The notes beneath the pieces were generated by a model. That model did no database searches. It was not told the origin of the DNA and saw only the letters and a program-made list of their open reading frames with translations. 64,000 nt of DNA from Acidimicrobiales bacterium (GTDB taxonomy: Bacteria; Actinomycetota; Acidimicrobiia; Acidimicrobiales; Poriferisodalaceae). Below, piece by piece: positions 1-8,330 of this stretch. The DNA lies in the NCBI GenBank assembly GCA_014239555.1, contig JAAZYR010000004.1, positions 124,001 through 188,000 on the forward strand, in the 5' to 3' direction. The translations under genes were made by a program, and so were the position numbers. Positions within the stretch are counted from its first letter, which is position 1; every line of letters starts with the position of its first letter.

Positions 1-288
1 AGGAAGCGCGTTCATGTCTCCATGTCGAATATCAGCTTCAGGGGTACGTCGTTTCGCGAGGTTCAGTAGTCGGTCTGATGCATCAAGTCCATGTGCCAGA
101 GCACCCCGACGAGATGCCATGTTCACCATAAGGCCAGAGCCACAGGCGATATCTAGGTAGTCAGTCCCATCTTCCACCTGGGTAGCGCGCAAGAGCGCGT
201 CAAATTCTGGCCACCAGCGCGGCTCCATTACCGATGCCCACACCTTCGCTTGATCGCCCCAACCTTGATCGACTTCTTTCCAACTCAT
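1..288 (-). CDS. Class I SAM-dependent methyltransferase, N-terminal fragment
   Basis: Reverse-strand reading frame that starts at 288 and runs off the left edge, so only the first 96 codons are visible. The protein begins MSWKEVDQGWG and carries the SAM-binding motif I as DIACGSGL around residues 46-53, followed by an acidic residue (GLDAS) where the ribose-binding motif II is expected. This matches small UbiE/ubiquinone-type methyltransferases. The substrate cannot be told from this part. The gene lies divergent from the cupin gene at 381, with about 90 bases between the two starts. Confidence 0.75.
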   Translation of the reverse strand, partial: MSWKEVDQGWGDQAKVWASVMEPRWWPEFDALLRATQVEDGTDYLDIACGSGLMVNMASRRGALAHGLDASDRLLNLAKRRTPEADIRHGDMNALP

Positions 289-380
289 AAAGACTCATCC
301 ACATCAATCGAGGAGCGCCGCTGCATAGGGCGCCCGTTTGTGTTGAACTTTATGGTGCAGAGAGGGAAGAGACGACAATA

Positions 381-749
381 ATGAACAATCCACCTGAGTT
401 GCGTTCGCTCTATGTAGACCCCGACGAGATGAAATGGTGTGCGTCAGAGTTCCCCGGGATACAGCACAAAGTGCTGTGGTCAGACCCTGAATCTGGACGC
501 TCAACCATTCTTTTTAAACTTGAGCCGGGTGCAGTGGTTCCTCACCATGAACATGCAGATATCGAACAAACCTGGGTGATTTCGGGGACTTTCGAAGACC
601 AAGAAGGGAAAGCGCTACCTGGTCATTACATTTGGCGACCTGCTGGCAATCGCCACGAAGCTCGAAGCGTTGACGGTGCAGTCATTTTGGGGTTTTTTCT
701 ACAGCCCAACAAATTTGATCAAGGCTCCAAGTTCTACACAGAGAGCTAA
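381..749 (+). CDS. Small cupin-domain protein (ChrR-like)
   Basis: A 122-residue single-domain cupin. Cupin motif 1 is visible as PHHEHADIEQTWVISG (residues about 54-69), giving two or three histidines and a glutamate as metal ligands, and motif 2 as PGHYIWRPAGNRHEA, supplying the last histidine. Proteins like this bind a divalent metal and act as small dioxygenases or isomerases, or as the sensor half of ChrR-type anti-sigma factors. No zinc-binding N-terminal anti-sigma domain is present, so an enzyme or stand-alone cupin is more likely. A purine-rich stretch (GAGGGAAGAG) lies upstream of the ATG. Substrate unknown. Confidence 0.75.
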   Translation: MNNPPELRSLYVDPDEMKWCASEFPGIQHKVLWSDPESGRSTILFKLEPGAVVPHHEHADIEQTWVISGTFEDQEGKALPGHYIWRPAGNRHEARSVDGAVILGFFLQPNKFDQGSKFYTES

Positions 750-824
750 ACAAGTTGGCTTAATAACGCCCTAAGGGCCGTGGCAACGCGAATACTGGCA
801 TCTCGTGCTGACGCCAGTTGGTGC

Positions 825-1586
825 TTAACCACCTATCCAGCCTCCATCGACTCTTAACTCAGTTCCCGTGGTGAAACTGGACTCATCTGAAGCTAGGAAT
901 AAAGCAGCTTCGGCGACTTCTTCCGGGCGTCCGAACCTGCCCAAAGGGTGACGAGACAATGCGCGTTCGATGTAGGGAGTCGGGTCGTCGAAACGCGCGA
1001 AGGACCGATCAAGCAACGGCGTTTCGGTAGCTCCAGGCAAGATGCAGTTAATACGTATTCCATCCGATGCATGATCGTTCGCTGCGGTGCGACAAAGACT
1101 CACTATCGCCCCCTTTGAAGCTACGTAGGCGGCGTTCGAGATTCCGCCCGAAACTGCAAGTTGCGAAGCCACAGCGACTATTGAACCGCCGTTAGCTGAC
1201 ATTAAGGGGATGCAGGCACGCATCCAAAGAAACGTACCTTTGACATTTACTTCGAAAACTCTGTCCCACTCTTCTGGGAGAGTGTCGGGCACCGTTTTAC
1301 CAACAGAAACAGCAGCAGCCGTCATCAACACACTGGGGGCCCCGAAGCGGCCTTCAACTTCCTTGACTATGTCAGTTGCCGCACGGTCTTTAGTCACATC
1401 GGCCTCAAACCAGCAAGCAGTTCCTCCTTCGCCCTCAATAAGTGCAGTGGTTTCGGCCGCGCCTTCGGCATCGATGTCGACGACAACTACTGTCGCACCC
1501 TCCTCGGCGAATCGACACGCTGTCGATCTTCCAATGCCTGAACCGCCGCCCGTTACCAGAGCTACCCGCCCCTCAAGTCTTTCCAT
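825..1586 (-). CDS. Short-chain dehydrogenase/reductase (SDR)
   Basis: A 253-residue classical SDR. The Rossmann nucleotide-binding motif TGGGSGIG is at residues 12-19, followed by VVVDIDAEG, whose aspartate favours NAD(H) over NADP(H). The catalytic YVASK motif (YxxxK) and the upstream serine of VAVASQLAVSGG are present, and the C-terminus ends in FTTGTELRVDGGWIGG, typical of FabG-like SDRs. It would oxidise a secondary alcohol or reduce a ketone; the substrate is not evident. It is divergent from the decarboxylase gene at 1811 across about 220 bases. No strong ribosome-binding site precedes the ATG. Confidence 0.85.
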   Translation of the reverse strand: MERLEGRVALVTGGGSGIGRSTACRFAEEGATVVVVDIDAEGAAETTALIEGEGGTACWFEADVTKDRAATDIVKEVEGRFGAPSVLMTAAAVSVGKTVPDTLPEEWDRVFEVNVKGTFLWMRACIPLMSANGGSIVAVASQLAVSGGISNAAYVASKGAIVSLCRTAANDHASDGIRINCILPGATETPLLDRSFARFDDPTPYIERALSRHPLGRFGRPEEVAEAALFLASDESSFTTGTELRVDGGWIGG

Positions 1587-1810
1587 ACCGAGATCGTAGA
1601 TCTTGAAAGGCTCGCTTGATCGTTACGATTGAGCCCGGCGCTGCCCCGTGGCCGCAGAGCAACAAGTTTTCATCCAGATTTCCCTTGGCAAGGCTCCTCA
1701 TGTCGTTGTGGGTACTCCAAGGACGCGATCAGCCAAGAAAGATCCGGTGGGTCACCTTTGACCAGTCCAACGAACGGAGATTCGCTCGTTATTAGTTCCG
1801 CCTTGGGGTT

Positions 1811-3241
1811 ATGTTGAATGCCGTGACCGAACACAGTCCCCCTCAGCCTCCTCAACATTTCTCAACAGAAGAGTTTCGCGAACACGGACACGCCTTGATC
1901 GATTGGATCGCCGATTACTGGCAACGTGTCGAAGATCTTCCTCCGATGTCTGCAGTACGGCCAGGAGCCATCCGTGAAAAGTTGCCTTCTCAAGCCCCAG
2001 AGACCGGTGAGCCGTTTGCGGACTTGATCAAGGACTTAGATTCCATCGTGCTGCCGGGCATCACCCACTGGCAGCACCCATCATGGTTCGCTTACTTCCC
2101 GGCGAATGCTTCACCACCTTCGGTTCTAGCGGAGTTAGCTTCCGCTGGTCTGGGAGTTCAGGGGATGCTTTGGTCCACTTCTCCCGCGGTAACGGAAATC
2201 GAAAGTCACGTCTTGGATTGGTTAGTTGAGATGCTGGACTTACCGAACTCCTGGCGCACTACCGAAAAAGGCGGCGGGGTACTGCAGATGAGTGCGTCGG
2301 ACTCAACTCATACTGCCCTCGTCGTGGCAAGACACGAGGCGGCCAAGCTCGGAGTTCGAGTTGAGTCCATGGTTGCTTACGCGTCAGCACAAGCTCACAG
2401 TTCCATTCAAAAAGGGGCAACAGTTGCCGGATACGGCCACGTGCGACTGATTGAAGTTGATGACCAACAAGCGATGCGCACGGATGCATTGCAGCGAGCC
2501 ATCGAAGACGATCGCTCTAACGGTCTGACTCCGATATTTGTCGGAGCAACGGTGGGTACCACCGGAACTACCGGCGTCGACCCAGTCAGGTCTATCGGGG
2601 AAATCTGTGCCGCGGAAATGCTTTGGCTTCATGTCGATGCCGCCTACGCGGGCAACGCAATGATTTGCCCGGAGTTTCGCCATCACCAAGACGGTTTGGA
2701 ACTAGCTAATAGCTACACGTTTAACCCCCATAAATGGATGATGGTCAATTTCGACTGTTCTGTTTTTTACGTCGCTGATCGAGCATCATTAATCGACTGT
2801 TTAAGTATTCTCCCGCCATACCTCAAAAATGAAGCCAGCTCATCGGGTGCCGTAATTGATTACCGAGATTGGCATGTGCCTTTAGGTCGCCGCTTTCGAG
2901 CACTCAAGCTGTGGTGGGTGATTCGAAGCTATGGAACCGATGGCCTTACCTCGATGATCCGTTATCACGTAGAACTCGCTGCACAGTTCGCCGCTCGGAT
3001 CGAGACTGATCCCCGCTTCGAACTCGTCGCTCCTCACCCTTTCGCTCTCGTCTGCTTTCGCTGCAGCGCGGGAGATGAGGCCACGGAGCGGCTCATTGAG
3101 CGGGTCAATGAGACCGGGACTGTGGCGTGGACTGGTTCGGAACTGAATGGACGTCCGATGATCCGAGTGTCAATTGGTCAAAGTCGGACAGAACAGCGCC
3201 ATGTAGACGCGTTATGGGATCTCATGGACCAGCTTGGATGA
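1811..3241 (+). CDS. PLP-dependent aromatic-L-amino-acid decarboxylase (group II)
   Basis: A 476-residue group II pyridoxal-phosphate decarboxylase, the usual length for the DOPA/tryptophan/tyrosine decarboxylase family. Family landmarks are the PLP-binding aspartate in LHVDAAYAGNA and the Schiff-base lysine in FNPHKWMMVNFDC. The N-terminus (HALIDWIADYWQRVEDLPPMS) matches the helix that packs across the dimer, and GITHWQHPSWFAYFPAN is the conserved substrate-pocket region. It should convert an aromatic L-amino acid to the amine and CO2 in the cytoplasm. The convergent gene at 3269 is an aldehyde dehydrogenase that could oxidise an amine-derived aldehyde; that link is inference only. Exact substrate (Trp, Tyr, DOPA or Phe) cannot be assigned. 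Confidence 0.85.
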   Translation: MLNAVTEHSPPQPPQHFSTEEFREHGHALIDWIADYWQRVEDLPPMSAVRPGAIREKLPSQAPETGEPFADLIKDLDSIVLPGITHWQHPSWFAYFPANASPPSVLAELASAGLGVQGMLWSTSPAVTEIESHVLDWLVEMLDLPNSWRTTEKGGGVLQMSASDSTHTALVVARHEAAKLGVRVESMVAYASAQAHSSIQKGATVAGYGHVRLIEVDDQQAMRTDALQRAIEDDRSNGLTPIFVGATVGTTGTTGVDPVRSIGEICAAEMLWLHVDAAYAGNAMICPEFRHHQDGLELANSYTFNPHKWMMVNFDCSVFYVADRASLIDCLSILPPYLKNEASSSGAVIDYRDWHVPLGRRFRALKLWWVIRSYGTDGLTSMIRYHVELAAQFAARIETDPRFELVAPHPFALVCFRCSAGDEATERLIERVNETGTVAWTGSELNGRPMIRVSIGQSRTEQRHVDALWDLMDQLG

Positions 3242-3268
3242 GTACGAGAACATGGACGTATATCTCGT

Positions 3269-4696
3269 TCAGATCGCGAAGCCACCTGTCTTCGTCTCAA
3301 GGTATTCGCCGATCCCCTCGTGACCACCTTCACGCCCTAAACCAGAGTCGCCCATCCCTCCAAATGGAACCGATGCGGAGGTTGGGTTTACGTCGTTCAC
3401 GCCAATGATTCCGAAGCGCAAACCTTCAAAAGCGCGCATCGCAACCGCTATATCTCGCGTGTATATGTATGCAGCTAGCCCATAGTTCGTATCGTTGGCT
3501 AGTTCGATAACTTCATCTGGGTCGTCGTACGCAATGACTGGGGCTACGGGCCCAAATGTCTCTTCGCGATAAATCGTCATTTCCTCGCTGACGCCGGTGA
3601 GGACAGTCGGAGCAAAGAAATGACCAGAGGCATACCCGTTTTCGGTTAAGCGAGTCCCACCTACGGGCACTCCTGCGCCTTTTTCTCTTGCATCTTCGAC
3701 TTGTCTTTCAACTTTCGTCACGGCGACATCGTTGATTAAAGGACCGACTCCCACGCCTTCATCCATTCCGTTCCCTGTCCGCAGTTTTTCCACTCGACCA
3801 CACAGGGTCTCTTCGAAAGCGGTCCGTAACGAGGTGGGAACGTAGAGGCGATTTGGGCTGATACAAGCCTGTCCAGCGTTGAGAAATTTGAGAGCCGCTG
3901 CACCTTTAGCAGCGTGCACTGGATCTGCGTCCGGGAAAACGATGAAGGGAGCGTGGCCTCCTAATTCGACCGAAATTCTTTTCAAGTTCGCCGCGGACTT
4001 TGCTGCCAAAATTCGGCCTACAGCAGTGCTACCTGTAAAGGTCAACTTTGCGACTCTTGGGTCCGAAGTGAATACGTCACCAATGGGAGCAGGTTCAACA
4101 GCGGTGACAAGATTGATTACTCCTTCAGGAATACCGGCATCCACAAAAACCTCGTAGGTGGCCTTAGCGCACAGGGGTGTCGCTTCGGCAGGCTTGAGAA
4201 CCAAGGTGCAACCGGCGGCGAGGGCGGGACCCATTTTTCTGGTCAACATCGAAATCGGGTAATTCCATGGAGTTATGGCCGCCACAACTCCGACAGGCGC
4301 CTTCACGGAAAGAAAACGTTGGTCGGAGCGCTGCGAGGGCAACCACTCGCCAGTGACACGCTTAGCTTCCTCTGCGAACCAGATCAGGAAATCCGCAGCG
4401 TATTTCACTTCAGCGCGAGATGCCCTCAAGGGTTTACCCTGCTCAGCGGTCATAAGTTCAGCTAAAGCCTCACTTCGTTCAGTCATCAACTCCCACGCCT
4501 GGTACAACAATCGCGACCGTTCATAAGCCGTGGTGTTCGACCATTCCGAAAATGAGCCGTGAGCTGCGTCGATCGCTGCTACGGCATCTTCAGACCCTCC
4601 CGCAGGAACAGATCCGAGGACCTCCCCAGTAGCGGGGTTAGTGACATCGAAGGTTTTACCAGATCGGGCGTCAACCCATTTGCCATCAATGAACAC
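3269..4696 (-). CDS. NAD(P)-dependent aldehyde dehydrogenase, succinate-semialdehyde dehydrogenase-like
   Basis: A 475-residue aldehyde dehydrogenase of the GabD/AldA type. The catalytic glutamate lies in ISVELGGHAPF and the catalytic cysteine in NAGQACISPNRLYVP. TPWNYPISMLTRK is the cofactor-binding loop, and FTGSTAVGRI contains the coenzyme-binding glycine. The C-terminal SVPFGGMGDSGLGREGG is typical of succinate-semialdehyde dehydrogenases. The start is a GTG with a GGAGG site five bases upstream. It is the last gene of a reverse-strand run LLM oxidoreductase (5877) - aminotransferase (4756) - this gene, with gaps of 41 and 59 bases, so co-transcription is likely. It is not a close match to the box-pathway semialdehyde dehydrogenase BoxD. 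Confidence 0.85.
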   Translation of the reverse strand: MFIDGKWVDARSGKTFDVTNPATGEVLGSVPAGGSEDAVAAIDAAHGSFSEWSNTTAYERSRLLYQAWELMTERSEALAELMTAEQGKPLRASRAEVKYAADFLIWFAEEAKRVTGEWLPSQRSDQRFLSVKAPVGVVAAITPWNYPISMLTRKMGPALAAGCTLVLKPAEATPLCAKATYEVFVDAGIPEGVINLVTAVEPAPIGDVFTSDPRVAKLTFTGSTAVGRILAAKSAANLKRISVELGGHAPFIVFPDADPVHAAKGAAALKFLNAGQACISPNRLYVPTSLRTAFEETLCGRVEKLRTGNGMDEGVGVGPLINDVAVTKVERQVEDAREKGAGVPVGGTRLTENGYASGHFFAPTVLTGVSEEMTIYREETFGPVAPVIAYDDPDEVIELANDTNYGLAAYIYTRDIAVAMRAFEGLRFGIIGVNDVNPTSASVPFGGMGDSGLGREGGHEGIGEYLETKTGGFAI

Positions 4697-4755
4697 TCCA
4701 ACCTCCGCATAATTGATCCGACTCGCTCTGCACTTGGCGAAGCCTAGAAGATGTT

Positions 4756-5835
4756 CTACTGAGAGCCGATTACATCTAAAAATCGATCGTTCTCGGCAGG
4801 CGTTCCCATAGTGACTCGTAGCCCCTCATTCTCGAAAGGACGCGTCACTACCCCCATGCTTTCCAGACGCTGGAAGAGTGGGCCCGCTTCTTCTCCCACA
4901 GGCAACCAGACGAAGTTTGCCTGACTAGGGGTTACGGGCCATCCTCTCGCTTCAAGCTCAGTTGATACGCGAGACCGTTCACTGATCACTTCTTCGACCC
5001 GTGCCTTCAACTCGTTTTCTGCTTGAGGCTGCAATGACGCCAAAACAGCTGTCTGAGCTAATCCGTTGACGAGGAAAGGCAGCGCTACCTTGTCGATAGC
5101 CCCAATGACCTGATGATGACCTATCGCGTAGCCCACTCTCAAATTTGCCAGACCGTACGCCTTGGAGAAGGTTCTGAAAACCACCGCATTGTCATGGTGC
5201 GGGAGAATTTCAGTCACTGCATTAGCCACTGAGTCGTCAGTAACGAATTCGAGATAGGCCTCGTCAATTATCACCAATACGTCGTTATTGACTGATTCGA
5301 GCAAATGCTTGAGAGCCTTAGTCGAACAAACTGTGCCGGTTGGATTGTTCGGAGTTGAAAGAATTACGAGCTTCGTGCGGTCGGTGACAGCGGCTCCGAC
5401 CGCATCCAGGTCGAAAGCCTGGCCTTCCAAAGGCACCGTCACGGCTTTGGCTTCGGAAATGGCGCAGAAGACTGGATGGACTTCAAACGACCGCCACGGA
5501 TAGACCACCTCGTCGCCGGCATCGACATAAGCCATAAAAGCTTGCTGTAACAAGCCAACCGAACCACAACCAACGGTTACTTCGCCACCTTCGACCCCAT
5601 GCTTGGCCGCCAACGCGTCTCGTACGGCTTGACCTCGGTGATCGGGATAGCGATTCAACAAGTTTGCTTCGCCGGTAATTGCAGACAACACAGACGGAAG
5701 TGGACCATAGGAGCTTTCGTTCGAAGCAAGCTTTATAGCCTCGTCTAATTGATGGTCGGCAGCCGCTTGAGCCGCTGACTTCCCTGGCTTGTACTGAGGG
5801 AGGCTGTCCACCACGGCACGGGGTCGTCCACTCAC
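4756..5835 (-). CDS. hisC: Histidinol-phosphate aminotransferase family protein (HisC-like)
   Basis: A 359-residue class I/II fold aminotransferase. The PLP lysine sits in RTFSKAYGLANLRVGYAIG, a HisC hallmark; STPNNPTGT and IIDEAYLEFV are the cofactor-binding asparagine and aspartate regions, and LASNESSYGPLPSV is the HisC N-terminal signature. The family makes L-histidinol phosphate from imidazole-acetol phosphate, but many homologues act on aromatic amino acids. No other his gene lies nearby; neighbours are an LLM oxidoreductase and an aldehyde dehydrogenase, so a catabolic or aromatic aminotransferase role is possible. The GTG start has a clear GAGGAG site five bases upstream. Confidence 0.8.
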   Translation of the reverse strand: MSGRPRAVVDSLPQYKPGKSAAQAAADHQLDEAIKLASNESSYGPLPSVLSAITGEANLLNRYPDHRGQAVRDALAAKHGVEGGEVTVGCGSVGLLQQAFMAYVDAGDEVVYPWRSFEVHPVFCAISEAKAVTVPLEGQAFDLDAVGAAVTDRTKLVILSTPNNPTGTVCSTKALKHLLESVNNDVLVIIDEAYLEFVTDDSVANAVTEILPHHDNAVVFRTFSKAYGLANLRVGYAIGHHQVIGAIDKVALPFLVNGLAQTAVLASLQPQAENELKARVEEVISERSRVSTELEARGWPVTPSQANFVWLPVGEEAGPLFQRLESMGVVTRPFENEGLRVTMGTPAENDRFLDVIGSQ

Positions 5836-5876
5836 AAAAACTCCTCAAAGATGTGGGCTTTCGTCAGCCTACGCGC

Positions 5877-6746
5877 TTATTGAGCTAACCCTTCGAGAAG
5901 AGGCAGGTGAGGCTCAGCTCCGCCAGTTGGATTCAACGGAATGATGACTAGTTCTGTTGCCCCTGCTTCTCCATGCTGAGCCAAACGTTCCGATATGGAA
6001 TCAAGCGTTCCCCAGGCGACCAAGGCATCTACGAGTCGGTCGCTTCCTCCCCCTGTGAAATCTGCATCGTCGAATCCTAGGATCCGCCACGCTCTGTGGT
6101 AGTACTCAAGTCCCATGTAGAAGCCAAGGGCGCGACGAGCCAATCTCCTCGCCTCAACAGGCTCATCGCACAGCAAGCACATTTGACTCACATTTAACGA
6201 CGACTTTTCAGGGATACGTTGACGCACGACCGCAGTGTGCTCAGGGGTTTGCAAAAATGTGCTGACCCCATCCACTAGTTGATGCATCGCCTCCAACATT
6301 TTTGGCCCATGGGCCGCGACATGAATTTTTACTTCCTGTGAGCCCGGAACGGAGATTTGGGCGGCTCGAACAGCTTTCACATACGAAACCAATTTTGCAA
6401 CGGGCGGGTCCCACGCGTGACCTCTGGCGTTAGCAAGTCCGGCGTTGGATACCCCCAAACCAAGCACAAACCTTTCGCCCGAAAACTCGCTGAGTGTTTG
6501 AGCGGCCGCCGCAGCCGCAACGGCATCTCTTGCATAAACATTGGCTATTCCTGTGGCGATCCGCAGACGTTCAGTTTTTGCCAGCAAATGTCCCGAGGTG
6601 GCGAAAGGTTCGCGGCCAAACAACTCAGTTACCCACAGTGTGTCGATAGATATCGATTCAAGATGTTGGGCGAACTGGACCAAAGACGGCCCTGACATTC
6701 GATCGGTGTTGAACATCACACCAATTGAGGTTCGTGATCTATTCAC
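5877..6746 (-). CDS. LLM-class (luciferase-like, probably F420-dependent) oxidoreductase
   Basis: A 289-residue TIM-barrel protein of the bacterial luciferase-like superfamily. The N-terminus has the usual strand-plus-helix pattern (DTLWVTELFGREPF), then TERLRIATGIANVYARDA and GERFVLGLGVSNAGLANARGH, the conserved flavin/F420 phosphate-binding region. Actinobacterial members of this size usually use coenzyme F420 for hydride transfer; substrate unknown. The GTG start has GGAGG nearby upstream. First gene of the probable operon with the HisC-like aminotransferase and the aldehyde dehydrogenase. Confidence 0.8.
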   Translation of the reverse strand: MNRSRTSIGVMFNTDRMSGPSLVQFAQHLESISIDTLWVTELFGREPFATSGHLLAKTERLRIATGIANVYARDAVAAAAAAQTLSEFSGERFVLGLGVSNAGLANARGHAWDPPVAKLVSYVKAVRAAQISVPGSQEVKIHVAAHGPKMLEAMHQLVDGVSTFLQTPEHTAVVRQRIPEKSSLNVSQMCLLCDEPVEARRLARRALGFYMGLEYYHRAWRILGFDDADFTGGGSDRLVDALVAWGTLDSISERLAQHGEAGATELVIIPLNPTGGAEPHLPLLEGLAQ

Positions 6747-6927
6747 CGCGGCACCCTCCTAAGACACAGCATCGTTAGCTTCACCACCTTGTCAGACCTA
6801 AGCACAGGGTCGCTCTGTAGTAGGTCTAGCTCAGTTGACATTTTTTTTGGGGCGAAAACTTGTGCCCCACGCGGCAGTTGGACGCTGATTCGTTACGGTA
6901 GTCCTCTGAAACTCCGAAGGAGCCGCC

Positions 6928-7155
6928 GTGCGAAATCGACCCATAGAGCCAGCGTGGTTCATAGCCGTGGGCGTAGCAATTTCGTGGCTGGGGATTTTCC
7001 TGAAAAGCGTCCCTGTAATTTTTACAGGTTTTGGCATGTTCGTAGGGTTCGCCCTGTCGACGGTCCTTAATGTTTGGAACGAAACACGATTTGGTCCTCC
7101 ACAAACTTGGGCTGACAACGATGATGAAGCTAGCGACGGCTCCGAAACCGACTGA
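6928..7155 (+). CDS. Small membrane protein, unrecognised
   Basis: A 75-residue protein with two predicted transmembrane segments (about residues 9-25 and 28-46: AWFIAVGVAISWLGIFL and VPVIFTGFGMFVGFALSTVL) and an acidic soluble tail ending DNDDEASDGSETD. The GTG start follows a good AAGGAG site seven bases upstream, which supports translation. No family is recognised. It lies between the divergent LLM gene (6746) and the convergent PhyH gene (7183), so it is probably transcribed alone. Confidence 0.6.
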   Translation: MRNRPIEPAWFIAVGVAISWLGIFLKSVPVIFTGFGMFVGFALSTVLNVWNETRFGPPQTWADNDDEASDGSETD

Positions 7156-7182
7156 ACCCACGCTGAGTTTGGTGACTGAAAG

Positions 7183-8034
7183 TTATTCGCCCTGCAAAAC
7201 GGTGGGAAAGATTGGTCCCCCGAGTTGATCACCAGGGTCTAACCCGTGGTTGGCTGGCAGCGGCATCGTATGGGGCTTCGGGTCGTACACCACATCAGCT
7301 CCAACCCAGCGGCTGGCGAGCGCGCGACGCGTATTATTTTTTGATGAATTCCCCGGAGATCCATGAACAATGAGGGGGTGAAACATCAACACATCACCTG
7401 GCTCTAAGTCCCATGACAGAAGCTCGTACTTGTCGCGATTGGCATCTATGTCCGGCATATCTTCGAGTTCTGGATTGACCATAAAAGAGTTGTAGTCGGG
7501 GGTGATCGCTTTGAAGCGATTTGACCACATGTGAGACCCTTTGATGAATTCCAACCCGGCTGATTCAGAAGTAACCCTGTCGATGGGTATCCAAATACTC
7601 ACGATTTGGTCACCGCTAATAGGCCAGAAAGTCAGATCGTGATGCCAGGGCGTTGGGACGTCAGAACCGGGCTCTTTTAAGAACAGCTGGTCATACCAGT
7701 GGGTCACCGTCGGCGAATCGAGCACCTGTTGAGCTAAGCGCGCAAGGGGTGAATCAAACACAATGCGTTTGAACTCATCGTTGTAAAGCCACATAAAAAG
7801 GTCAGCGCTGAAACCTCGATTCCTCATAGAAAGAATTTCTCCGAGGGCACTAGGGGCAGTTTGCGCCGCTTCTATGCCTGTAGCGATCTGATCGACCCAC
7901 GATTGGGACAAAACTTCAGGGGCGCAAATCACCCCATCTTCTCGGAGAGCCTTCAGTTCAGAGCCAGAAAGAATGCGGGATGGGGCCTCAGGTTGCGCTG
8001 TCGCCATGACGAACATTACCTCTGGACTACTCAT
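7183..8034 (-). CDS. Phytanoyl-CoA dioxygenase (PhyH) family protein
   Basis: A 283-residue Fe(II)/2-oxoglutarate oxygenase of the PhyH family. The iron-binding HxD is visible in TPWHHDLTFWPISG, and the distal histidine with the 2-oxoglutarate-binding arginine in VHGSPGNSSKNNTRRALASR. Family members hydroxylate acyl chains or small metabolites; the substrate cannot be assigned. I place the start at the ATG at 8034 because GAGGTG lies six bases upstream; a TTG six codons further upstream (8052) is the alternative. The gene is convergent with the small membrane protein gene and is probably monocistronic. Confidence 0.8.
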   Translation of the reverse strand: MSSPEVMFVMATAQPEAPSRILSGSELKALREDGVICAPEVLSQSWVDQIATGIEAAQTAPSALGEILSMRNRGFSADLFMWLYNDEFKRIVFDSPLARLAQQVLDSPTVTHWYDQLFLKEPGSDVPTPWHHDLTFWPISGDQIVSIWIPIDRVTSESAGLEFIKGSHMWSNRFKAITPDYNSFMVNPELEDMPDIDANRDKYELLSWDLEPGDVLMFHPLIVHGSPGNSSKNNTRRALASRWVGADVVYDPKPHTMPLPANHGLDPGDQLGGPIFPTVLQGE

Positions 8035-8330
8035 CGTGTTCACCTCGGCCAATCGCGATTCGAACGTGGATGCATTGATGACTTCGTACAGGAAAGAAAA
8101 GACATTTCCGGACCCTGGGAACTTTCACACACGAGGGAACCAGTTCTTCAAGTTCATCACTCGACATAGCGAGATGACTCTTCAACGCTTGTGCGCCCCG
8201 TGTTCTTCAGCTCGGCTCCACCAGTCGGTCGGGACCGCCACGAACACAAATAAATTTGAACCAGAGCTACCCGCTATGTTCTGACCATGACATCAACTGA
8301 AAAATTGGCACCGATCGGCCGGATCGCTTA
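8035..8330. other. Intergenic region between divergent phyH-like and LLM genes
   Basis: About 296 bases without a supported long gene. The only coding feature seen is a 14-codon frame at 8287-8331 (ATG to TAA) whose stop codon overlaps the ATG of the downstream LLM gene as TAATG. It has no clear ribosome-binding site. No convincing promoter hexamers, riboswitch or terminator were recognised here. Confidence 0.5.

Noticed and set aside
6841..6878. Hairpin TGGGGC ... GCCCCA beside a run of eight T, possible terminator
   Set aside because: The T-run precedes the stem on the + strand and on the - strand the stem is followed by A, so the polarity is wrong for a terminator in either direction; it also lies between divergent genes.
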